A stretch of DNA of 64,000 nucleotides from Athripsodes cinereus (lineage: Eukaryota > Arthropoda > Insecta > Trichoptera > Leptoceridae): contig OX388313.1 of assembly GCA_947579605.1 (NCBI GenBank), forward strand, positions 4,960,001-5,024,000. Direction: 5' to 3'. Below, piece by piece: positions 33,872 to 43,542 of this stretch. The stretch's first letter is position 1. Each line of letters opens with the position of its first letter. The translations under genes and the position numbers were made by a program. The notes beneath the pieces were generated by a model. The model made no database searches. It had not been told where the DNA came from and worked only from the letters and a program-made list of their open reading frames with translations.

Positions 33872-33945
33872 CTACCATCACGGCATATCCCACAAGTGGA
33901 CACAAGAACTCCCGGCATAGAATTTGTTTCGTATCTACTCTTTTC
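33872..33945 (-). repeat. Family A scrap, reverse orientation
   Basis: CTACCATCACGGCATATCCC then ACAAGTGG is the minus-strand end of family A. It is repeated in copy 2 at 55249-55277. Confidence 0.5.
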
Positions 33946-33984
33946 CATAGGTTTCCGTGTGTCCAGGTGTTCGAAAAAAATAAA

Positions 33985-34375
33985 GGCATTTTACATCTTA
34001 AAATCAGCGATGAGGCTTGCTACCCATGCCAAATGTCTTCTTATTGCGCATCTTATAGGTCTTTTCTTATAGGCACGACGAGGACAGCTTGCATGGCTAT
34101 TACATGCAGCTAGTTTGCTGGTCCTGGCTGGGACATGTTTTGAGAATGCCTAATGATAGTTGGCCAAAAAGAGCACTGTTCTTCCGTCGGCCTGGGCGTC
34201 CTTCTTTCACAATGCACCGTTCCTATGACAACGATATCAGAGCGCAAGGAATGTCCTGGAAAGAGGTGACACAATTGGCACAGAGACGCTCTGAATGGAG
34301 GAGACTGGTTTCTGCCCTTTGCTCCCGAGAGGAGCGTTGAGGGCGATGATGATGATGATGAGTTTGCTGGCTAAA
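33985..34375 (+). repeat. Family A repeat, split by a LINE tail
   Basis: Part (ii) (AATCAGCGATGAGGCTTGCT, ACCCATGCCAAATG) and part (iii) (GGCACGACGAGGACAGCTTG ... CATGCAGCTAGTTTGCTGG) are broken at 34121 by the insertion 34122-34360. Copy 2 has the uninterrupted version at 55595-55735. Confidence 0.7.
34122..34360 (+). pseudogene. 5'-truncated LINE insertion with target duplication
   Basis: The 239-bp insertion is flanked by direct repeats of AGTTTGCTGG (34112-34121 and 34361-34370). It encodes the last part of a LINE ORF2: WLGHVLRMPNDSWPKRALFF, RRPGRPSFTMHRSYDNDIRA, QGMSWKEVTQLAQRRSEWRR and LVSALCSREER, then stop and a (GATGAT)n tail. The WLGHV-RM ... RPGRP ... W--V--LA--R--WR--V order is that of insect non-LTR retrotransposon C-termini. 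Copy 2 has the target once, uninterrupted, at 55721-55730. The clean target duplication and open frame mark a fairly recent 5'-truncated insertion. Confidence 0.85.
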
Positions 34376-34377
34376 TT

Positions 34378-34535
34378 TTTTTTTTATTATTTATTTTATT
34401 CCTCTTTCATATCATCACACACATAACAAAATCAAAAAAGCAGTTTGCATAAAAAATAATGTGATGATGTGCAGAGGCGAGGTTATCACATTATAGTGAT
34501 TTCTTCCATCTAACCACGTCATATTAACACTAAAC
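34378..34535 (-). repeat. Tail family C (LINE 3' tail)
   Basis: On the minus strand it reads GACGTGGTTAGATGGAAGAA, TCACTATAATGTGATAACCT, the Cs of CGCC, and an AT-rich tail. Copy 2 has the same piece at 55740-56040 with an extra insertion. Confidence 0.6.
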
Positions 34536-35860
34536 AAAAAAAAAATAGTAAAAAAAACACAAATAAGAAAAATCTCTACATAAATCAAAATGAAAGAAAA
34601 AAATCTGCAATCCACACACCTAACACTCCAAAGGGACTGGGAACTATAGGAACTATAGGAAGGGGTTAGGGGACGGATGCTGAGTTAGAAGACAATAAAT
34701 ATTTCTTGACTGCCTATTTAAATCCATTAAAAGATTGAAATATCCTATGCGAAGGAGGGAGATTATTCCAGCAACGAGAAACTTGTGGAATAAGTCGTGA
34801 TGTATAGTAGTAGTTATTTCATTCTCTATATGTATGTACAATGTACATACCATCATGGTAGGTATAGTTCTTCATGTGGGGTAGCCAGCGATGTAATTAC
34901 ATGTAACAAAAATTTAAGTTGTCTTTTCCTTATCAAAAACTATACTCATGTGCATATTATTCATCCAGAAGAACTCTCTATGAATAATCTTTATAGAGTG
35001 ATTTGGTTTCCCTGTTGAGTGGGATATAATATTAGCTATACGAGTGTCTCATGTAGCTGATATATCCCATGAACTTCCTCATTTTATAATTTATGTATTT
35101 GTGGAAATACTTTCGTGATTTCACAATTAAAATTTCGTAAAATAAACAGAATTTAATCCAAGTTTGTTATTTTATCATATAAAATTCTTTCAAAACGCAC
35201 AGTTGTAATAAATTTTAACGTTGTAAGACAAATATTTTAATATACAAACTTATCTGTCAGTTTTGTGGTCATTTAAAATAATATTTTGTTTATTTTAACT
35301 ATTATAAATATCAAATGTATGTTTGAACTAGTTAGGGATGTAACACAAAATAGTTTAGCCGGATTACCATTTTAAGATTTTGTCGAGTTTGAAGAATTAA
35401 GTTATTACAAATCGGTTATACGGTTTAACTTTTGCCATTATTCCATCATAATCAGTAAATAATGATTGAAATTTACACCCGAATTCATAAAAAAAATAAA
35501 AACAAAGTTTTAACTTCTAAGTGTTTCGTTTTAAATATCTCCCACTTCAGTGCTTATAAAAAAAGCCTTTTATCAACTAAAGATTCTTTATCGCCATTTT
35601 TAAGCAAACTAGGCGAAATATGTATAAAAAACAAAGTGTATTTAGTAGATTTAAAAAAAAAAAAAAATTTCTTCCTTTAATTTTACAGCAGTTTTCCGAA
35701 TAAATACCTACCTAGCAAATAATTTTCACATTCAAATTTAAATATTTTTACTGAGACAAATATAAACACATTAAATATATAGGTACATACAATAAACACA
35801 ATTATACAATTTTTATAATATCAAGATTTTACTAACAAAATATTTTCATTTTTGTTTATT
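34536..35860. other. AT-rich part of copy 1 with family A scraps
   Basis: Scraps of family A: GAAACTTGTGGAATAAGTCG with GATGTATAGTAGTAG at 34776-34815 (plus), and GTGGGGTAGCCAGCGATGTA at 34876-34895 (minus). A small inverted repeat, ATGTACAATGTACAT, occurs near 34833. The rest shows no gene; the 72-codon frame at 35462-35680 is AT-driven and not kept open in copy 2. Confidence 0.4.
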
Positions 35861-35867
35861 TCAGGCT

Positions 35868-36018
35868 ATTTTTTAAATTTATTTTATTCTTCACTGTACA
35901 TTGGTTACAATATTACAAAATAAAACAGTGTCATAAAAATAACAGTTATACAATTCAATGTACAGAGGGCGAGTTTATCGCTTAAATGTGATGTCTTCCA
36001 ACTAACCCGGTAATATTA
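35868..36018 (-). repeat. Tail family B (LINE 3' tail), present only in copy 1
   Basis: It matches 14911-15042 closely (TCTTCACTGTACATTGGTTA, CAATGTACAGAGGGCGAGTT). The corresponding place in copy 2 (about 57262-57300) lacks it. The exact borders and any target duplication are blurred by T-rich sequence. Confidence 0.6.
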
Positions 36019-36770
36019 GTTTACAAAATATATGACTCATTCTTTCTAAATTGTGTGACATATTATATGTGAGATATATTTTATTTATCTCTTGTCTTAT
36101 TTGTAACTTGTCTCAAGAAACCTCTTGATTTTGCAAACTTATTTCATTTTAAATATCGAACAGTTCGTATTCATTTCTACGGCCAACGGAATTCATAGAA
36201 GTTTAGCCAATAAGCGAATATATTCAAATATCCGGTAATATTAATCTTAATACTGTCGAAGTAGCAACATCTTTAGTTAAAGAGTGCCAACGGATTTAGT
36301 AAAAGAATTCTTAATGACGCGCACTAATCACTTGAACATCAGGAAACATCTTGAAATGTTATATAAATAAAATCAAAGAAATATTTCCTTATGTCAGATG
36401 ATGTATTGCGGTCCAAATCTGTCTCCGGTGCATCTCTCGGTAGGTACTACTTATATCATATGTACATAATGTTTGATACTAAAGACCGGCTGCAGTTTAG
36501 GTAGGTACTAATTAGTTTTGTCTAGAACTTAACCGAAGATAATCGGTCAAGTTAAATATGAATTACTCTTCTTCATACTGATTTTCTTGCGTACCTATCA
36601 ATTTTAATTAAAATTAAGATCCTTAATAAATCTCAGTTATATTTAATGTCTGAAATTTAATGATTTCAGCTCATTCGTGTTGTAATTTTACGTTTTTTAC
36701 TGTATTACCAATTTTTAAGAGTTAGTATAGGTTGTTAATATCTATTGATACCCTCATACTGTATCCAATG
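36019..36770. other. AT-rich part of copy 1
   Basis: No gene recognised. The segment includes long runs identical to copy 2 (57775-58260). Confidence 0.35.
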
Positions 36771-37240
36771 TAGGGTTGGCAGAAAGGACGGAACGCCACA
36801 TAGATCTATCCTTACATCGTTATAATTATACTTCTGCAGTTTCTCATACACACACAATTGCTGTTACTCAACACGCGGTCGTCCTTGATCTCTTGATTCG
36901 CGTGATCAAGCCACGTGCACTTCCTCACACTTTTGCTTTCAGACAATTATATCCTTTTCGTCATCCTTTGCTCATTCAATCGTTCTAAATGTCCAAACCA
37001 TCGTAACTTATTTTCACGCATTCTATCCACAATACTCTTATTGCATCCGCTCATTCTCCTAATATCCTCATTCCTCACTCTATCGCGGAACGTTTTACCA
37101 ACCATTCTCCTCAATGACCCCATCTCCACTGCATTTATTTCATTATCTTCCTTTTTCAATACATCCAAGTTTCGCTCTTTTACATAATAAGTGTCGATAC
37201 CAGAATGGTTTTGTGCACTAGCATTTTTGCCATGTTCGAC
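36771..37240 (-). pseudogene. LINE family G C-terminal fossil (copy 1 of the duplication)
   Basis: On the minus strand the order is INAVEMGSLRRMVGKTFRDR, VRNEDIRRMSGCNKSIVDRM, RENKLRWFGHLERLNEQRMT and KRI. After frame breaks come WLDHANQEIKDDRVLS, CMRNC and CKDRSMWRSVLSANPT. This is the same motif series as 51271-51545 but extends further upstream, into the E-SLR-M-GK--DR-RNE-IR segment that follows the reverse transcriptase domain. Relative to copy 2, about 15 bp within the basic R-rich segment are missing (36918-36921 region). At least two frameshifts show that it is dead. Confidence 0.75.
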
Positions 37241-37912
37241 ACATTGCCATTGCTGTCTAGAAATGCTATATAGAAAGTAAAGATAGAAAAAATAGAACAA
37301 ATGATATACTGCAGTAATGTTCCGCAGCTAAATATATTTCCTGAACATGTTTTGAGTCTTGAGTCTGGAATTACTAAAGCGAAAAAATATTTCGATGCAA
37401 CTATACAGAAATTCGGCCTCTATTCTCTGAACAGATACTATTATGATGTAGGTAATATCCCATTTAACACACAAGATAGGCGTGAAAACACGTAGAAAAC
37501 TACTTAGCATTTTGTCAAAGCTTCTTATTTAATTTTTCTATAAATATTTCAAATAGGACAGTAAATTGTTGTTTTGGGTGTTGAAACATTTATGTAACTT
37601 TCGTTGTTCGTTATATTTCTTGTCTGTCATTAACTGACGATGCTTATTATAAATTACAAAAAATGAGATTAACTATTAATCTATATGTAAAGAAATCAAT
37701 GATGTTCTTTGTTCAGTCTTACATCACTTTTCATTTTTATCAGAGCTCAGTACCAGTATAAAAAGTCTTAGAGAATTTAATACACGCGATCAAACTACCC
37801 ATGAAACATTTCTCAATTTTAATTAACACAAAGATAATAATATTGTACATATTTGTTACATGTTGTTGATCTACTGATTGTTCTCCTTGCTGGATATTCC
37901 GTGATGGTATAG
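37241..37912. other. AT-rich part of copy 1
   Basis: No gene. A family A scrap, GCTGGATATTCCGTGATGGT with ATAGATG, ends the stretch at 37888-37915. Confidence 0.35.
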
Positions 37913-37914
37913 AT

Positions 37915-38192
37915 GAAAAGATGTCACGTGAACACCCGCCCATTCATACACAGCTTCTTTCAGACAAATGCTTTAAATTTATCCTTTCATCTTGCATTTA
38001 CATTCGTCACATATTCTACACATCTCGACTTATTCTCACACATTCTATCCATAATATTCAGCCAGCATTCGATCATTTTCCTTTTATCCTTATTCCTCAC
38101 TTTATATCTTGACATTTTTCCGGGCATTCCTCTCAAAGATAGAATCTCTACAGGATTTTCACTGTTAAATTATCTAATCTTAACATCCAGAT
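37915..38192 (-). pseudogene. LINE family G C-terminal fossil, strongly decayed
   Basis: The minus strand still reads EILSLRGMPGKMSRYKVRNK, DKRKMIECWLNIMDRMCENK and SRCVEYVTNVNAR, position by position the counterpart of the SLRRM-GK--DRVRNE-IR...DRM-ENK-RW-GH segment in 36771-37240. The WFGH motif is lost. Two stops and further decay follow. It is duplicated at 59536-59815. Confidence 0.6.
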
Positions 38193-39035
38193 ATATAATT
38201 ATTATAATAATTCTTTATGGCCCAGTCGTTTCAAATTCTGTTACGACTCAATTATAAATTACATAAATCTTATCGCAGAAAATGGCTCGCCAATAAAGTA
38301 AGTTACAGACTTAATTTTCCGTTTTTTAATAACAGAAGACAATTACTTTCTGTAATAAAATTTGCTTGGTGTATTTTTTATTATCTATATAAATATTAAA
38401 AAAATACCGGGAGCATGCTTTAAATTATTTTTTATTTTATGTGCTTTTATTCGTAATAAATTTATTATCTCTCTTGCGAAGCTAGGCTGAAATAATATAA
38501 AAAATGCAGTAAAAAGCTAAAAAATTCAACGTATAGCTATGTACGAGCAGATTTTTATTATTATTATTGTTGGACATCATTAAAGTGTCATTCACGTACC
38601 AAAGCTCCTCAAGGACACTGTATAGTTTATCAATATGTTTTATTATATGAAATTTAAAAAATTAATAGATTAAGTAAGATTCTCGGATACATTTATCTAT
38701 ATTATGTATCCGCGTTAGCAGTTACATACATTTTTTTAATACGATTTTTATTATAAAACATAACAATACATATATTACACATTGACTTAAAAATACACTT
38801 TAAATTATATAATTCCCTCTTCAATTTAAAGAATTTGACTTGTGAATGGGATAGAATTACACATACCTACTCGTATTCCTAATTACCTATAGGTACATAT
38901 AAAAAATAATAAATTCAACTAATACCAAGTTCTATTGAATTACATTGATTTATGTGCATTTCATAAATTTCAGATTCAATTAATTATATATCGACGTCAA
39001 GAATAATAAAGACTCCTTCTGAATGTCTCAAGATT
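38193..39035. other. AT-rich part of copy 1
   Basis: No gene recognised. This is the most conserved part of the duplication: 38221-38760 and 59831-60372 differ at only a few positions. Confidence 0.4.
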
Positions 39036-39039
39036 AGGT

Positions 39040-39268
39040 CCCACTCTTTTTAATGAGTTTCGAGTGTCCTGTAGGTAAATGGCGGGTATTTGTAAAACAT
39101 CACGTTTTAAGACATTTTACATCTTTAATTCAACGATGAGCTAGTATTCTTCACATTCTGAAAGTTTTAAGTTTATTGGCATGGAGAGGACAAATTGTTT
39201 GTTTATAGGATAGAGTTTGTCTGCTGGCTACCCCACTTGTGGGAAAATGCATGATGGTATGAATGAAC
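39040..39268 (+). repeat. Family A repeat, nearly complete
   Basis: All three parts are present in order: GTCCCACTCTTTTTAATGAG with GAGTGTCCTGTAGG (39039-39075), TTCAACGATGAGCTAG (39128-39143), and TTGGCATGGAGAGGACAAAT with TCTGCTGGCTACCCCACTTG and GATGGTATGAATG. Copy 2: 60640-60870. Confidence 0.65.
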
Positions 39269-39655
39269 ATGTTATTTTTTAAGATTGATATTTTCTTTAT
39301 TGCCTTGTTACGGTCTGAAATCATTATTGCAAATAAATCATATTATTATTACTGTTCATGAAACGATGAACTGATGCGATATGAAAAATACATTTTTTAC
39401 TATCTACTAATTGCTTAAACTGTCACAATAAATACTACCTACTCTGTATTTTATCTTTCCAGGAAAATTATGCAAATAAATATGAAAATATGTCAAAGAA
39501 TGGGAACGCATTAGGGGAATATTATTCTATCAATATTAATTAATTATTCACTCTCTGATTTTAAATTTTAAAACATTGCTTTATTGTTTGATATCGGTAT
39601 TTATAATTAACATTAAGAGTACGATTTTCTAGTAAAATTCTAAATCAAATTTTTA
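39269..39655. other. AT-rich part of copy 1
   Basis: Nothing recognised. Confidence 0.35.
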
Positions 39656-39659
39656 TTTG

Positions 39660-39733
39660 TCGGCATTCTGATAATACCTACAATGTATGTATCGGCATTC
39701 TGATAATACAATGTATGTATCGGCATTCACTTT
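39660..39733. repeat. Short tandem repeat, ~34-bp unit
   Basis: CGGCATTCTGATAATAC followed by AATGTATGTAT occurs twice, with a third partial CGGCATTC. It is present also in copy 2 at 61276-61343, so it predates the split. Confidence 0.7.
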
Positions 39734-39823
39734 GTAACATTTCGTTTAAAAATTTTTTTTTTAGTATTGTTGTGTAGTAAAACTTGAGTATATAATTGTA
39801 GTGATATATTATAAGTTGGTCAA

Positions 39824-40005
39824 TAGCCTGGAGGTAGAGTCTCGGTCTCATGAACAAAGGGTCCGCGGTTCGATCCCAGGTGCCGGCAAACTCCCCTTTC
39901 ACGACACAAGCTTTTAACTTTGAAAAGGTGTATAACTGTGAAAGGTGTATAAGGTTGTATTTGGGTTTATAACAGAACCCAGATGTATCTCTTTAAAATA
40001 TAAAA
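39824..40005 (+). mobile_element. tRNA-derived SINE (type 1), full-length head
   Basis: The A-box-like ATAGCCTGGAGGTAGAG (39825-39841) and the B box GGTTCGATCCC (39868-39878) lie about 30 bp apart, as in a tRNA. The rest is the SINE-1 body (CCCCTTTCACGACACAAGC, a small internal duplication AAGGTGTATAACTGTGAAAG then GTGTATAAGG, and ACCCAGATGTATC) and an A-rich end. Copy 2 (61432-61755) has 130 bp inserted in the body. Confidence 0.8.
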
Positions 40006-40013
40006 TAAAATAC

Positions 40014-40056
40014 GCACGACCGGTTTTGGGGACTCCGAGTTTGCATCGTCAGGTGC
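40014..40056 (-). ncRNA. Hammerhead-like motif (decayed), copy 1
   Basis: On the minus strand: GCAC, CTGACGA, T, a degraded stem II (GCAAACTCGGAGTCCCC), AAAA for GAAA, ACC/GGT, C, GTGC. The stem I complement GCAC/GTGC and the 43-nt spacing are the same as at 53795-53837. The sequence upstream (TTCAGTATAGATCA) also matches, so this is a diverged copy of the same Penelope-like element end. Core changes make activity unlikely. Confidence 0.5.
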
Positions 40057-40170
40057 TGATCTATACTGAACAATAAAATGGCATGTTGCAATCCTATAAC
40101 AGCTTATGATTTTTGTTTGAATATTTTGTACAATTGAGTTTATTATTTTATATTTATTATTTGATTTGAT
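40057..40170 (-). mobile_element. Penelope-like element end fragment (upstream of the hammerhead motif)
   Basis: On the minus strand the sequence leading into the motif, TTCAGTATAGATCAGCACCT, equals that at 53781-53800. The match fades further upstream. The duplicated version is at 61805-61915. Confidence 0.35.
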
Positions 40171-40174
40171 TTTA

Positions 40175-40277
40175 TATTGGCACGGAGAAGACAAGTTGCA
40201 TGTTTTGTATGCAGCTGGTCTGCTGGCTACCCCACTTGTGGGATATGCCGTGATGGTATAGTAGTAGTAGTAGAGTT
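40175..40277 (+). repeat. Family A repeat, 3' part with (TAG)n tail
   Basis: TTGGCACGGAGAAGACAAGT, GCAGCTGGTCTGCTGGCTAC, CCCACTTGTGGGATATGCCG, TGATGGTATAGTAGTAGTAG. The trinucleotide tail marks the 3' end of the family. Copy 2: 61926-62023. Confidence 0.7.
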
Positions 40278-40844
40278 TATTATTATTAAACCATTTCAAT
40301 ATCGGCTATATTATGACGAATTAGACGTGGGAGGTATCCCGCTATGTTATTTTTATCATAATATGTCTTTTAATTTTAATATTTCCTAGTCCGTCACAGT
40401 TTCTGAGACTCGCTGGCTACGGTAGATTTCCTCAACTTCCTGTTTGTTCACCGGGAGAAGAAAGTGGATAATGAAGTTGGTTTTGTTTTGTAATTATGTA
40501 GATAGATAGGCAAAAAGATATTCTGAAGATTATAAAATGCTGTCTGAAAATAACATTCACTGTTCCACTTTAGAATTAGGAACAAATATGAATGAAGACA
40601 TAATTCGTTTATATCTTCACGTCATTGTATACATGTGAGGTAACCAGCAACTGTATGTATATAATATTTAAGTAGTACCTACTCTTCGTTACAGAGTGAA
40701 TGGCATACCTCATCGTTGTACAAAAGATTTTAAATACATTATTCGTCATATTTTATCAATACCTAATATTTACAGCAGGACATCTCAAAAACTTAGAGAA
40801 AAAATGAGGAACCTTCTCTTTGCTGAAGACTTCATTATATTATC
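40278..40844. other. AT-rich part of copy 1
   Basis: A minus-strand scrap of family A (GAATGGCATACCTCATCG, about 40698-40715) is the only recognised piece. No gene. Confidence 0.35.
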
Positions 40845-40852
40845 GTCTAGCG

Positions 40853-41079
40853 CAGTGTTCCGCAAAGCGTGTGCCGCGGCACACTGGTGTACCGTGGTCA
40901 TCAGTTTGTGTGCCGCGGAAAAAAGTCAAGGTTTTGTGAAAATAATACACCTAAAAATAGCTGAGAGCTATAAGAGCGAGACGCTTTGTTAAATAAACAT
41001 TGCTTTTTTCTTTGGTGTACCTCTAAAATTTCTTGATTTGATAGGTGTACCTTGAACACAAAAAGTTTGCGGAACACTG
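40853..41079. mobile_element. hAT-like MITE with 8-bp target duplication
   Basis: The terminal inverted repeats are CAGTGTTCCGCAAA and TTTGCGGAACACTG. The 8-bp direct repeat GTCTAGCG flanks them at 40845-40852 and 41080-41087. An 8-bp duplication with CAGTG-type ends is diagnostic of the hAT superfamily. Inside, TGTGCCGCGG is repeated at 40869 and 40910, and GGTGTACCT at about 41015 and 41045. Copy 2 has the single target (GTCTAGCC) at 62604-62611, uninterrupted. Confidence 0.85.
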
Positions 41080-41219
41080 GTCTAGCGAACTCATAACCAG
41101 ATTTGTCTGTACAACCTTATAAAATGCTTGGATTTACAGCATTTTATAAGTTTATTTATTAATTGTATTGTAATATTATTTATCACTCTATACCCTTATG
41201 TCGTGTCCCAGATGGGGTA

Positions 41220-41535
41220 GGCAAAGAAAATGGAACGCCATTTTGATCTATCCTTACATACATCTTTCGCTTCCCCACCATTTATCCAGATTCTAATAGA
41301 TACCTACATGCACGCCAACCCCTCTTACTCAAAACGCGACCGCCATTGATATTTTGATTTTACGTGATCTAGCCGTGTAGTTTGGACGTCCGCGCTTTCT
41401 CACACCTCCTCTTTTAGGTAAAACGTCCTCTTCGTCATTCTGTCGTTGTTAATTCGCTCAGCACGTCCAAACATCTCAGCTTATTTACACGCAATCTATC
41501 CACAACATTCCTCTCGCACCCGCTCATACTCAGTC
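41220..41535 (-). pseudogene. LINE family G C-terminal fossil
   Basis: The minus strand reads SGCERNVVDRLRVNKLRC, then in other frames NNDRMTKRTFYLKEEV, a remnant of the arginine-rich segment, and GGEAKDVCKDRSKWRSIFFA followed by YP. These match the ordered motifs of 2489-2737. Frameshifts and stops are frequent. Duplicated at 62775-63115. Confidence 0.7.
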
Positions 41536-42135
41536 ATGATTCTGACAAAAAAAAAAATGAAAAACACGTTACTGTTTTTTGGTCACTGTTATTTCACTCT
41601 CATCTACTTTAACTATTATTCTCGCGACATTATTATAGATAATAAACAAACGAAAGTCTCTTAAGTACCTACCTAGTGTATAGTGTAGCGACTATCTATC
41701 TATTCACGTGTTAATAGGTAGGCACTTGTGAAATATAAATATATCACAGAGTAGTGACCTATTTAATAAGAAAACATCACTTCACATCACGCACACTATT
41801 TACAACAAAGATTAACACAATATATCGCACGCTCGCAACAACAGTGACATATCTCAAAAAATGCTGTTTTGAGATAAGCGCGTTTAAAGTTTTGAAATAA
41901 ACATTTTGTTAATATATTTTTCATTAATATATCTATCTCTTACTTTTACAGAATTAGAATTAATATTCTCCTTTATTTTTTAAATTTGTCCGTGCTATTT
42001 AAAAAGGTTTTATATTTAGAAAATGACATCTGAAGCAACGTAGGTAGCAAAAGTGACGTTTTTGTAAGTAAATATATGAAAAAAATTCAGTAATATTTTT
42101 TAGATACCTGTGTCGTGGTTCGTAAATATTTTATT
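41536..42135. other. AT-rich part of copy 1
   Basis: No gene recognised; nearly identical in copy 2 (63117-63730). Confidence 0.35.
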
Positions 42136-42137
42136 TG

Positions 42138-42385
42138 CCTCCCTTTTACAGGACTCTCGAAAATTCATGAAAAAGAACGGGAGACGAATTCTTTGCTGGA
42201 TGGTCCACGGAAAACAAAGGTAGCTCAGCATCTCAAATTCAGCGATCAGGTTTGCCATCCTGAATGTTTTGATTTTTTGTTGGCACGATGAGGACAGCTT
42301 GTATGTTTATTATATGCAGCTAATTTTCTTGTAACCCAACTTGTGGGATGTCCCGTGATGGGATAGTAGTACCTAATAGTAGCAG
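42138..42385 (+). repeat. Family A repeat, nearly complete
   Basis: Part (i) CCTTTTACAGGACTCTCGAA and AAAAGAACGGGAGACG are in inverted order relative to most copies. They are followed by part (ii) TTCAGCGATCAGGTTTGCCA and part (iii) TTGGCACGATGAGGACAGCT, CCCAACTTGTGGGATGTCCC, GATGGGATAGTAGTACC. Copy 2: 63730-63975. Confidence 0.6.
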
Positions 42386-42756
42386 TAGCATAATTGTCTT
42401 CATATACCTCTGATAATAATGAATTATCTAGGAGCACGTTCAGAAGGTGAAACTTTTTCAAAGAAGGCAATGATTTTCTTGTTAAATGCCTGGTGAAAGT
42501 GGCCCTGTAGGATGTATAAATATACTAAAAATATGTACATATAGATAATATTTCAAACGGGCCTCAATCTCATCGTTTATAATCTCCACCGTCCAACACT
42601 ATCTTGTGATGTTGTTATCTGATAATTGTTTGTTTTTAAAATAGTACATAGCTGTCACAGGGAACAGGTCATTGTATCTTATTTTATTATATTATCTACT
42701 AATAAATATTTAGGCGACCATCTTTTATATATTAGTGCTGAAATAATAATTTATTA

Positions 42757-42885
42757 TTCTTCTTCTTCTTCTTCATGTGTCTTGCCGGGTCCCCCCGACG
42801 TTGACGACCATTTGAGAGAAAGCTTCCCTGTCCTGGGCGGCGCGAAACAGCTCCTCCACGGTTCTGACACCGGTCCACTAATTAT
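42757..42885 (-). pseudogene. LINE ORF2 last ~30 residues with (GAA)n tail
   Basis: The minus strand reads RTVEELFRAAQDREAFSQMV then VNVGGTRQDT and stop, followed by (GAA)n at 42757-42773. This corresponds to the DRE...MVANLR ending at 23536 and to the 49.8-kb piece. The fragment is in frame to the stop. Confidence 0.65.
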
Positions 42886-42965
42886 TAATATTATTATTAA
42901 TGAAATGAAATAAAAAAAATGGAATAATTCGTTTTCATCGACACCTATTGTACATATGTACATAT

Positions 42966-43311
42966 TACCCCTATTCTATTTAATTTTTAGTGTGCACTAA
43001 CTAAAATAGAACGATCCAATTTTAGTTATTGCACATTGGTATTCTACAAACTCTAAAATATCATATAAAATACGAATTTTAGTTCAAGTGACCTTAGTTA
43101 TTAAATTAAGGAACGTTCTTATTTTAATTTGAATCAATATAGAATAGGGGGTATCAATATAGAATAGAACGATCCAATTTTAGTTATTGCACATTAGTAT
43201 TCTATAAACTCTAAAATATCATATAAAATACGAATTTTAGTTCAAGTGACCTTAGTTATTAAATTTAGGAACGTTCTTATTTTAGTTTGAATCAATATAG
43301 AATAGGGGGTA
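42966..43311. mobile_element. MITE with an internal 158-bp tandem duplication
   Basis: The ends are TACCCCTATTCTAT (left) and TACCCCCTATTCTAT (right, reverse complement). The interior is a near-perfect direct repeat with a 158-bp period: GAACGATCCAATTTTAGTTA starts at 43009 and again at 43167, and each unit ends GAATCAATATAGAATAGGGG. The right end motif therefore also occurs in the middle, as if one element had inserted into or fused with another sharing an end. Confidence 0.7.
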
Positions 43312-43426
43312 TTGTAGTGGGTGAAACAGGCAAACATATTTTGCACACCATAAAATTAAGAAATGGTTTGTGGTGTGAATGTGGAATGTACTTGTAGTGA
43401 AATTTAATGTTCCACTGTGTCTTTAT

Positions 43427-43475
43427 TAATCGTGAGCCGGCTTTCGAGAGATTCCGCTCTCATCATCAGGCCAAC
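43427..43475 (-). ncRNA. Hammerhead-like motif with intact cores (minus strand)
   Basis: On the minus strand: CTGATGA, T, stem II GAGAG-CGGAAT-CTCTC (five perfect pairs), GAAA, the palindromic stem III AGCC/GGCT, C, then ACGATTAATAAA. Both catalytic core segments agree with the hammerhead consensus except for the extra T before stem II. Stem I is weak: the bases before CTGATGA (GTTGGC) do not pair well with those after the C. Confidence 0.55.
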
Positions 43476-43495
43476 GTATCAAGTTAGCGTAACAT

Positions 43496-43542
43496 TAACC
43501 CGATGATGAGAACGAACGTTCTTGAAAGCCGGCTCGCGATTT
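43496..43542 (+). ncRNA. Hammerhead-like motif (plus strand)
   Basis: CGATGA (CTGATGA with one base missing) at 43501-43506 is followed by T, stem II GAGAAC-GAAC-GTTCTT, GAAA (43524-43527), AGCC/GGCT (43527-43534), C at 43535, and GCGATTTA. The first core is damaged; the rest is intact. Confidence 0.5.

Larger units (their letters stand above)
32536..42408. repeat. Large direct duplication, copy 1 (9.9 kb)
   Basis: This segment is repeated at 53906-64000 in the same orientation. The matching start is ATATCTTTGAGTTT at 32536 and 53906. The end of the window (CATATACC) corresponds to 42401-42408, so the true far end is not seen. Long stretches are identical (for example 36301-36428 with 57799-57930; most of 38221-38760). 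Copy-specific insertions are the LINE tail 34122-34360, the tail family B piece at about 35868-36018, and the hAT-like MITE 40853-41079, all absent from copy 2. Confidence 0.95.

Noticed and set aside
37913..38257. Plus-strand 114-codon frame, also present at 59534-59878
   Set aside because: Its conservation between the copies only reflects the duplication; the opposite strand carries recognisable LINE residues.
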